From: Epiperipatus broadwayi
Taxonomy: Eukaryota > Onychophora > Udeonychophora > Euonychophora > Peripatidae
Assembly: GCA_028023455.1 (NCBI GenBank)
Contig: JAQFVV010000072.1
Location: 396,501-460,500 of the forward strand
Length of the DNA: 64,000 nucleotides
Direction of reading: 5' to 3'
The position numbers and the translations under genes are program-made. Shown here in pieces: positions 56,240 through 64,000 of this stretch (positions are counted from its first letter, which is position 1; the number at the start of each line of letters is the position of its first letter). Under the pieces are notes generated by a model, which was not told where the DNA came from, did not search any database, and saw only the letters and a program-made list of their open reading frames with translations.

Positions 56240-56387
56240 AATGAAGATAATGCAGTCCACTATTTTCAAAAGATGGTGATAGACTGGAATAACTATCTAT
56301 GAGAAGTTTGTGCCAGAGAAAAACCCCAAAATTCTACAAAAGTGACAACTTGTGAGCTGCTGGATACGAACATTTTTGGTAAAGCAT
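56240..56387 (+). pseudogene. Merlin/ISXO2-type transposase fossil
   Basis: The plus strand reads NEDNAVHYFQKMVIDWNNYL, a stop, EVCAREKPQNSTK, then CELLDTNIFGKA before a stop. This follows the core of ISXO2-like (Merlin superfamily) transposases: (VV)DW.N(Y/F).REVC...L..NP.K, then the first catalytic Asp in a VEIDES.FGKRK-type motif (here ELLDTNIFGKA). Only about 50 codons remain recognisable and two stops interrupt them. No terminal inverted repeats were found. Lying in the intron, antisense to the host gene, it is presumably inert. Confidence 0.5.
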
Positions 56388-58204
56388 AGCTACTCTTTCT
56401 TTTGCATTTTGAAGGATATAAAACCCTTCTGACAGCCCCAGTAATTGTAAGAAACAATCTTTTTTTATTTTCTTTTTTATTAAAATAAATGTATATTACT
56501 AAACATTTAATTGCTGCAAGATCATTTCTCACAAAAAATGAAAATACATGTTTGTTTATTCCCCGTAAATAAAGTTATAAGTCGCCATTTTGTACAAAAT
56601 AAGGTTAGTTCTCATTATTTTTGCAAATAACTTGATTCACTTCAAAACGTAAATACGTGTTCGTTTATTTCCAATAAATAAAGTTATAAGTCACTATTTT
56701 GCAGGAAATAAAATTATTTGTTAACATTTATCAAAATTGATGGATTAAGATTGTCAGAAGATACTATGCAGGTGTTATTTTATACGATTGCTAAGTTAGA
56801 AAGTTATCGACAATCTAATATGTATGTGATATTTCATAGTAGTCTAACCCATAAGTATTATCAATATTATATATTTCAGTTTGCATTTTTATAACTAAAT
56901 GTAAGAGTTATCAGCAAAGATAAAGCTTTACAATTCAAAAATCAAATTGCAGAACTCAAATTGAACAAAATGATGGAACTTGTTCACATTTTATTTGACA
57001 AGTGAAATAATTCGAAAGTTAATTTTTTTGTTTCAAGGTAGTTTTCGATCATTTGAAACATGTTTTATTAATAAATATAAAATATATCCATCTTTATAAT
57101 TGTATGATGTTTTTAGAAAAGTTTAAACTTGTTGTGAGAAAGGGGGAAAAAAGTTGTAAAAAATAAACTTTGTTTATCTTATTTTCTTAAATAAATTTTA
57201 GTTATGTTTAAAATTTATTTTAATAATAATTGTTTAAAAATAGTTTTATTTTCCAAAAACTTTACTCAAATTAAAGTTTATATAAAAGACAAATTAAATT
57301 TTTCAAAATTAAACTCGATTATACCACTAAAGCATTAAACACAATTTTCCCAAGTCAAATATTTTCCATCTCTTATTAGATTAGAATCTCCCCCAACGGA
57401 ATAAAATCAATAGAAATTACTTGATATCATAAATATGCTTTTTGCTATTATTTTATATTAGTTGATTATGTATCAAAACTTAGTAATTGATGACTTTTAT
57501 AACATATTTTTAAAAAACTTGTGAAACAAGTTATTAGATATTAAAAGTAATACAAAACACAGTGAACTTAAAATGTCTTTAAATAATAAAAGTATGACTA
57601 ATCCACTAAGAACAGAAATTACAGGATATTGAAAAAAATTTATATTGCAATCTATTATAGAATGCTTAATAGGCATCATCCAATTAGTAGATACAATTGT
57701 TAGAAATTTACATCACATCCAATGGGGGAGGGGGATGCAAACAGAATCAAATAATTTCTATAATTTTCAAAGGTATTCTGAAACAAATTCTAGATGTTTA
57801 AAACCCAAAACATTATTCAATAATTCTTGATACAATGTCAAATATAACTCATATGAAATAGTTAATTCTTCTTATTACATTAGAATATCATAAAAAAAAT
57901 AAATTTGTAGCAGAAATTCATAAATAATTTTTGATATTTCTACTATAAAGGACACTACCGGTATGAAATGTATAAATTTATTTTAAATCATTGACAACTG
58001 CCGAGTTTTAGCATTTCTAACTTATGACAATGGTTCTCAACAAAAAATTATTGAAATAATTTCAAGAGCTTTCTTTGTTCCAAGTTTTGACTATTCATTA
58101 AATTTAAAGATTAATAATGTGGCAAAAATATTTTTTGAAAAAGTTGATTTTTTCTGGCTATCCAAAAGTTGTACCACTATTTTTTGACTTCTACCAAGTG
58201 ATGA
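56388..58204. other. ACADVL-type intron: no other gene
   Basis: AT-rich. Two 50-bp phrases near 56560-56590 and 56665-56695 (TTTATTCCCCGTAAATAAAG / TTTATTTCCAATAAATAAAG with TTATAAGTC) are direct repeats at about 110 bp spacing. A short inverted pair CTCCCCCAACGGA / TCCAATGGGGGAG lies near 57389 and 57718. Confidence 0.45.
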
Positions 58205-58275
58205 GCTTAAAACAGGCAAAACTCTCCATAACAGTAAGGTGCTAGCATAAGAAATAGTGATCACATGACGTAATA
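58205..58275. repeat. FB-A minimal remnant (both ends only)
   Basis: AAACAGGCAAAACTCTCCAT joins, within 20 bases, to GCATAAGAAATAGTGATCAC and ATGACGT. These are the sub-terminal blocks of the two ends of FB-A with everything between deleted. Confidence 0.65.
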
Positions 58276-59560
58276 AGCTTTATTGAATTCTCATATTCCA
58301 AATATAATTTTAAAACCACTGGGTTTTTAGAAAGGGGGGGGGTCAGTGAATCAAGAGTGCAAGCTAATAAATTTGTTTTAAAATTTATGGCATTTAAATT
58401 TCTTTATTTAATTATTATATGGCATGATATTTCAATTAATGTCAGAAAAAAAATCCCTCATTTGGTATACAAACAATTACTAAATCCGGTTGCCCAAAAT
58501 TTTGTGGTGATGATATTTTATTTGCTGGACTATTTCTATCACCTAATTTGACTGTTAAATGTTTTTAGAAAAATGCGAACTTTATATATATTTCTTCAAC
58601 TACAATCAACTGCTAGTATTAGCATGCAGATTATTATTGAACACGACAATTCAAAACGTATTATTCTCCTCTCTTCCACAGGTGTCCTAACCTGACCAAT
58701 GCAATACTGACATGAGTATTGAACAGGTTACCTTTAGATTTGTGAATAATGAATTTAAGGTAAATCTCATCAACTAAGCTAATCGAAGACAATAGTCGGC
58801 AATAATTTTATATACTTAGAAGTTTCTTTTAGTTTCTCCATTTTTTCTTAATGGCAAGGTTAATGTTTATGATCAACCATAGCTCAAAACTATTATGGTT
58901 AGTTCACAATTGGTGCATTAATTAAGATTGTGTAGCATTTGAAGCACAAAGAAATTCAAATTTTGTGATTTTGTAAAGTCCATGATGTCATTCATGATGG
59001 GACTGAATTTAAACTTATGTACTTCTTATGATTCAAAATTATTTTATTATACTTATAATTATATGCATTACTTTGTGTATAGTTTCTTGGTTTTGTTTTG
59101 TGTGATTACACCAAAGACAGCTGTTTTGGTACTCGTTGTCCTCTAAGGATTAATGTCTACATTTAAATAGAAAACTGAGAATTGATTATTTTAGCGCTGT
59201 TACTGTGGAATTGGAATTAACATTTATTTTACCAGTTTAAATGTCATTTTTGATACTACAAAATTAATATCTAAAACTATTTTCATCCAATATATAAAAC
59301 AGAAGCCTCCAAGCACCATAAAATAGACAATAAATATAATTTTAAAAATCGCTAATGAAATGTTAGTGAAGAAACCAGCAGTTACTAGTTTTATTATGCT
59401 AATTACAACATGGGATGATTCGGACATTCAAAGAATCATCTAAGAATACAGGCAAACGAGTGGTTTTGTAGTGAAAGAGGTGTTGCTTTTGAGAAAATAA
59501 GATGAAGTAATCAATACTTATTTTTTATAAAGTGTTCTTAAATATAAAACTAAAGTATAC
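58276..59560. other. ACADVL-type intron, 5' part: no other gene
   Basis: AT-rich intron DNA up to the donor GTATAC (minus strand, GT at 59560-59559). Short frames on both strands are unsupported. Confidence 0.55.
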
Positions 59561-59709
59561 CTCATTGCAATAAATTATGCACAGATTAGCTTCATGTCGG
59601 GAAGATGGAAATCCTTTGTTCAGGGAACGGGAAGCTCTAGAAAGAATTACTGTCATCGCATATATTTCAATACAAGCATCAGCCAATCTAGTGAGTAAAA
59701 ACTGCTCAT
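59561..59709 (-). CDS. ACADVL: Very-long-chain acyl-CoA dehydrogenase, penultimate coding exon
   Basis: 149 nt between an acceptor (T-rich tract then AAG, AG at 59711-59710) and a donor GTATAC (59560-59559). The first two bases complete a codon begun in the exon at 63835, giving (D)[19 protein letters not shown], then [20 protein letters not shown] and [10 protein letters not shown]. This is the strongly conserved C-terminal block of VLCAD ([26 protein letters not shown], then HE..LC). RASRS is kept exactly. These helices belong to the C-terminal domain that packs on the dehydrogenase core and mediates dimer and membrane contacts. Base composition is clearly less AT-biased than the flanking introns. 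There are no stops or frame damage. Confidence 0.9.
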
Positions 59710-59879
59710 CTTAAAAAAAATAATAATAATATTTCTTTAAGTATCAAATATTAATTGATAATCAACATCAGTAGAAACATCTAATTTGAAGTTTGCCTTA
59801 ACTAAAAAAAAAAAAACAATATCATCATAAATAAAAAAGTCATGTCTTTACATAATTTTTAAAATACCCTTCATAACTT
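59710..59879 (-). other. ACADVL-type intron, start of 4.1 kb intron
   Basis: The intron spans 59710-63834. This part holds the pyrimidine tract and acceptor (minus strand) and AT-rich sequence. Confidence 0.6.
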
Positions 59880-59990
59880 AGTGCAGTGCTCAAGTAGTGG
59901 ACTCGGAAGTCCAAGACCAATGGATCATGGCTCTAGATGATAACTATTTTTGGTGCCCAAACTTCTTATGAACTCCTGAGCAGTAAATTG
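59880..59990 (+). mobile_element. Possible tRNA-like SINE in intron
   Basis: TAGTGCAGTGCTCAAGTAGT and GGACTCGGAAGTCCAAGACC, with AATGGATCATGGCTCTAG, have the order of a degenerate tRNA head (box A-like, arm, box B-like). They are followed by GGTGCCCAAACTTCTTATGA, a phrase also present in the SINE at 5101-5226. Too decayed for certainty. Confidence 0.4.
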
Positions 59991-60740
59991 TTATAAAATA
60001 TATTTCCAAAATTATGAATGAGGGCATTCAAGTATCCTCTACAGCCCATTGTTTAATTAGATAAAAGATGTTTTTATATAATAGCTAAATTCAAACTGGC
60101 AAATCATGCCAATATAAGGTTATCCATATCATTTCAAAGTAATCCTCTTCACAGCTGTATTGAAGCTCCCAATATGCAATTAAACAAATATATGTATTGG
60201 TGAACATATGTCTAACAAAGGGACTTCCTTTATGGTTCAATCATTGTCTATTTTTATAAATAGTGAGTAAAACCACTATTTGCATCAAAGCACAATCTAT
60301 GTGAAAAAATTATATTACACTTGAACGCTAGAAATTGAAAATGGATTCTAGCTATTAATATCACACATGGTAGGTAGTTAGAATGTTTGCATAAAAAACA
60401 TCATAATGACATTGCCATGTTTTACAGCGGTAAAGACAGCCTGATACATTTCAATCGTCAGACAGAAATCCTTCTGTGGTTATTCATTTGATTATTCATT
60501 GTCCAATGACTCTCAATATTTACATAAAAAACCACTGTCCTAAATATGGTCACTTGTATAAGAATGTTAAGATACACTGTTTTCATAGATACTGGAGTGT
60601 TCAGATAAGTAATAATCTCTGCAATAATTGGCTGTAATCCTTAAACTTTGCTCAATTATCTCACAGATTAATCATGGCACATCCAGCTACAATGTATGAT
60701 ATTGATGGCTAGAATCCATCTTCAATTTCTAGTTATAGAA
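59991..60740. other. Intron sequence; nothing recognised
   Basis: AT-rich single-copy-looking DNA with no supported frame or repeat. Confidence 0.45.
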
Positions 60741-60744
60741 ATTG

Positions 60745-62260
60745 TAATTAAAAAGATAAAAAGAAATAGAGAAAAAAAAAATGGAGGAAATTTGGAAAAG
60801 AGAAGAGAGAAAAAAAAACAAAAGATGTCCAAAATATAAAAAAGAGCCAAAAGAATTTAGAAAAAATAGAAAAAAAAAGAGGAGAAAAAAGTGGAAGATA
60901 TAAAAATATATGAAGTAAAAGAAGAGGAAAGCAAAAAGAGACATACAGATTGACATATAAAAAAAATTATAAGATGTAAAAAAAGAAAGAAAAAGAGGAA
61001 CGAAAATAGTAAAGACAGGAAAAAAGAGAGATGTGAAAAGTGGATTGGAAAGTTAAGCAAAAAAGATAAGACTGATAAAAAATGTTTGACAGGAGGCTTG
61101 AGAAGGCATAACAAAGAAGAGAAATAAAAAGGGAAAAGAAATAAAAAAAGAATAAAAAGGAAGATGAAGAGGATAATGACAAATAAATGAGGTGTGAGAT
61201 GATGAACAAAATAAAAATGGGGATAAATGAAAAAAGAGCAAAAAAGAGAGAAAAAAGATTTAAAAATAAAGGAGAAAATGAAAATAAAGAGATTAAAAAG
61301 AAAAAGGCAAAATAATAAATAATAAAAACAAACAAGAAGAAAAAGGAAACCAAAATTAAAAAAAATAGAAAAGTAATGAAAAAAAATATGGAAAAAATAA
61401 TAAATAAGAATAGAACAAGATGAGAAACCAAAATAGAGAAGGCATTTAGAAATAAGAGGACAGAAAACAATGGGAAAATAAGAAAATAATGGCAAATAAG
61501 CCTAATAAAAAATGGGATTAAGAAGAAAAACAAAAATGATGAGAAAGGGGAGAAGAGAAAATAAAAAAAATGGGAAAAGAACAGTAGAAGCGATAGAAAG
61601 AAAGAGACAGGTAAATAAAAGAATGAATAAAAAAATAGGAATCTAAGTTATGGTGAAAAGAACAGTAGAAGGGATAGAAAGAAAGAGACGGGTAAATAAA
61701 AGAATGAATAAAAAAATAGGAATCTAAGTTATGGTGACAAATGAAAAAATGATAAATAAAAGAAAGCAAGAAAAATAAAAATAAACAAAAAAGGAAATAG
61801 AAAAAAAATGTAATGGTGAAATAAACCTATAATGAATAAAAAATATGGAGTCAATAAAACAGAAATAGAAAAAGTAGAAAAAAGTGAAATATATATATAT
61901 AAGAAAAATAGAAATGCAAAGCAGAAGGAAAAAATGAATGATGAAAATGGAAAAGATGTTTAAGTAGTGTGAGAGGAGAGGAATAGGAAAGAGAAAAATT
62001 AGAAAAAAAGTAAAAGAGGGTGAACTGAGGAGAGAAAGAAAATTGATATGCAAATAGATAAATATATATAGTATCAAAGATTGTGAACAGGATGTAAAAT
62101 GCAAATGGTGAAAAAGAGAAGGAAAAGACCTAAAATATGGAAAAAACAGGATCGAAAAAATGTAAATGGGAAAGAAAAAAAAAGAAAGAAAGGTAACAAA
62201 AAAATAAATTGCAGGGAGAGAAAAACCGAAAAGGGAAAAAAATGAGAGGCAAAAATGAGA
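60745..62260. repeat. 1.5 kb purine-rich (A/G) tract, pyrimidine-rich on the gene strand
   Basis: The plus strand is overwhelmingly A and G (AAAAAGAGGAGAAAAAAGTG style) with few C or T for about 1.5 kb. Within it an 81-bp unit starting GAACAGTAGAAG..GATAGA is tandemly duplicated (61579 and 61660). On the minus strand, which is the sense strand of the surrounding intron, it reads as Phe/Ser/Leu-rich open frames of up to 212 codons. These are low-complexity artefacts of the base bias, not genes. The tract could adopt triplex-type structure. Confidence 0.85.
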
Positions 62261-63834
62261 GAAAGGACAATCCATAATGGTTGCATTCAACTGCCTCATA
62301 AACAAAATTCAAAAGCCACAGATAACAAACATAAACGTAAAGCACAAAGTTAATGACTGTCTATCTACAGCTATAGTTGCAGAATTGAAGGAATTTATTA
62401 AGCCATTGATAAATCTATCTCCTGTTTAGAATCGCTAGATTTCTTATGATATTTTGTTTAAAGTTAAACTATCTAAAAAAGAATCCATATGCAAATAAAT
62501 AACTCTAAATTGCTAAAATCCTAATTTGCAAACCATAAAGTGATATAGTAAAAAAAGACAATAATAAAATGTTCATATTAATTTATATTGGAATTACTGA
62601 AAAACTTTAACGAGCTATGTGTATATGTACATGATTTGTTTTTTTTTTTAAGATATAAACTGTAAACTTGAAGCACCCACCATTTGTAATTTTACCACAT
62701 TAAAAAAACTTCCAGATTATCAAGGATTAAGGAAAAACTTTAGGAAAATTTATGTACTGCTTAATGCAAACAAAACATTTCGCATTAGCAAATAACAAAA
62801 TGATACACTTTTAAAATCAAATTCCAATACACATTAACAACAACCCTATATAAATAGAAATCAAGAAATGCTGTGTGTAATTAAAAATGAGGATGTGGCT
62901 GCATAAATATATAATCTCTTCGTAATTTGTGAAGTGACCTAATAGCAAGAGAAACTCATGATAATTGGTTCCCTACAATAACTAAGTAACAAAACAACAA
63001 AATGAAAATAAACATAGCAGATAGCATTTTACTGAATTAAAAACAAGACCTATCCTTTGATGAACCATAATCATACCTACATTGCTGGAGGATATTCCTT
63101 TAGTCAGGGATTACATAGTGATTATTTATAATAAATTCTCATGCCGAATGTCATCCCACACTCTGCCGGCTGCGAATGCTGCAAAAAGTTCAAGTTATTA
63201 AAAAAAAATTATTAAAAAGAGTCCATGATGTTCTGAGAATATGATAGCAAATTCATATGACTGACAGAACATTCTTCAGCTTTCTAGATGTGGTAATGTT
63301 GAATCTACTTTTGTAGAGGGTGTATCTTCCTAAAAAAGTATTTCATAGCCTAAGCTTGGTTTTCATGGAATAAATCCAAGGAGAAAATACAATAGTGAAC
63401 CCAATTGAACAAAATTTTGAAATCTTTCAAAAAAAATTGTTTGTTGCAGAAGATGTGACCTACATGAATATATTTGTGTTTCACATATTGATATGTATAT
63501 CATTGCAAAACTCATTTTTAACTTCATCCTTCATCTCTCCCTTTTTCCAATAGAATTGGAATGGCCGTTAAAAATGAAGATAATGTAATGTATTCTTCTA
63601 ATAATAATAAAATGGTTTATTAGTCGGGAGTTCACCTAAAGTTTGAGTACCAGAAAAAATCAGACAATGAACTGTGATTCATGAACCTTACATGCAACAC
63701 TCCATTACCTCATCACTATTCTAAACGATAGAAGGCAATACTTCAAATAACAGATGAAAGTACAAAAAATTTAATTCAATCATAATTTTAAAAAAAGAAT
63801 TAATTCCATTATAATATAGTATGGGTGATCTTAC
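62261..63834 (-). other. ACADVL-type intron, 5' part
   Basis: AT-rich intron sequence running to the donor GTAAGA at 63834-63829 (minus strand). A C/G-richer patch near 63160-63180 (ACTCTGCCGGCTGCGAATGC) has no frame continuity with the exons. Confidence 0.5.
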
Positions 63835-63907
63835 CGACAATCTTTTTTCCATGTTTCATTAATAAGTCTTCAACGGACACTCCAAAATTTTCAATAGCTT
63901 TGGATAC
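63835..63907 (-). CDS. ACADVL: Very-long-chain acyl-CoA dehydrogenase, third-last coding exon
   Basis: 73 nt: 24 codons plus one base. It follows an acceptor (TTTTATGGTAAAG, AG at 63909-63908) and precedes the donor GTAAGA. It encodes VSKAIENFGVSVEDLLMKHG then KKIV, and the final G starts the Asp/Asn codon completed in the next exon, giving KIVDEQFLL across the junction as in VLCAD (KGIVNEQFLL type). This segment is the helix leading into the conserved C-terminal block. The N-terminal and catalytic parts (FAD-binding core, catalytic Glu, mitochondrial targeting peptide) must lie past the window end. ACAD9 shares this region less closely, and the PLGF end two exons on favours ACADVL. Confidence 0.82.
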
Positions 63908-64000
63908 CTTTACCATAAAATAATAATTTTTTTAAAAAAATTTAACATGTAATCTAAAATGTTAATTTCTAATTGATATTTTTGAAAAAAAAGTACATGT
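63908..64000 (-). other. Start of the next upstream intron of the ACADVL-type gene
   Basis: T-rich on the minus strand toward the acceptor. The intron runs off the window. Confidence 0.6.

Noticed and set aside
60729-62345. Several overlapping minus-strand frames of 62-212 codons rich in Phe, Ser and Leu, resembling membrane proteins
   Set aside because: They arise from the pyrimidine bias of the strand; all frames overlap, no start context, and they lie inside a verified intron.
53808-63907. ACAD9 instead of ACADVL
   Set aside because: Both share the C-terminal domain, but the PLGF end and the [22 protein letters not shown] block fit VLCAD better. Full-length sequence would settle it.

Overview
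The window is animal nuclear DNA: strongly AT-rich, with spliceosomal introns of several kilobases, many non-LTR retrotransposons, tRNA-derived SINEs, foldback repeats and long trinucleotide microsatellites. The host is an invertebrate-type metazoan with a large, repeat-rich genome. The sequence alone does not let me name the phylum. I see no bacterial-style operons, no rRNA and no CRISPR.

Only one host gene can be supported. On the minus strand, 53808-63907 holds the last three coding exons of a very-long-chain acyl-CoA dehydrogenase (ACADVL-type) gene. The exons are 73, 149 and 138 nt, join in frame, have GT/AG borders and end in the family's PLGF-type carboxy terminus. The two introns (4.1 and 5.6 kb) carry a SINE, a Merlin-type transposase fossil, a foldback remnant and a 1.5 kb purine-rich tract. 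The rest of the gene lies beyond base 64000.

Bases 5100-16885 form a composite retroelement block joined by (TTA/ATT)n and (AGT)n arrays. In order it holds a tRNA-like SINE, a 5'-truncated LINE fragment, a LINE (here LINE A, plus strand) with an intact endonuclease/reverse transcriptase ORF2 and an ORF1 made of 73-residue repeats, and a second, near full-length LINE (here LINE B, minus strand). LINE B has a zinc-knuckle ORF1 and an ORF2 broken by one frameshift. LINE A and LINE B lie tail to tail across about 430 bp of (ATT)n. LINE B has ATT repeats at both ends, which suggests a microsatellite-directed insertion.

Bases 1-5100 and 16887-53600 hold no host gene that I can support. They are a graveyard of foldback elements (several families, one with at least seven copies and deletion derivatives), a tRNA-Val-like SINE family (four copies in the whole window), a pogo/Tigger-like 1.2 kb element with TA target duplication, an LTR-like direct repeat pair, and decayed LINE fragments on both strands. 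One antisense LINE fossil (47.4-51.4 kb) is split by a 2.3 kb segment that includes an unusually CpG-retaining stretch.

All clade names for mobile elements rest on motifs read by eye. No database search was possible.
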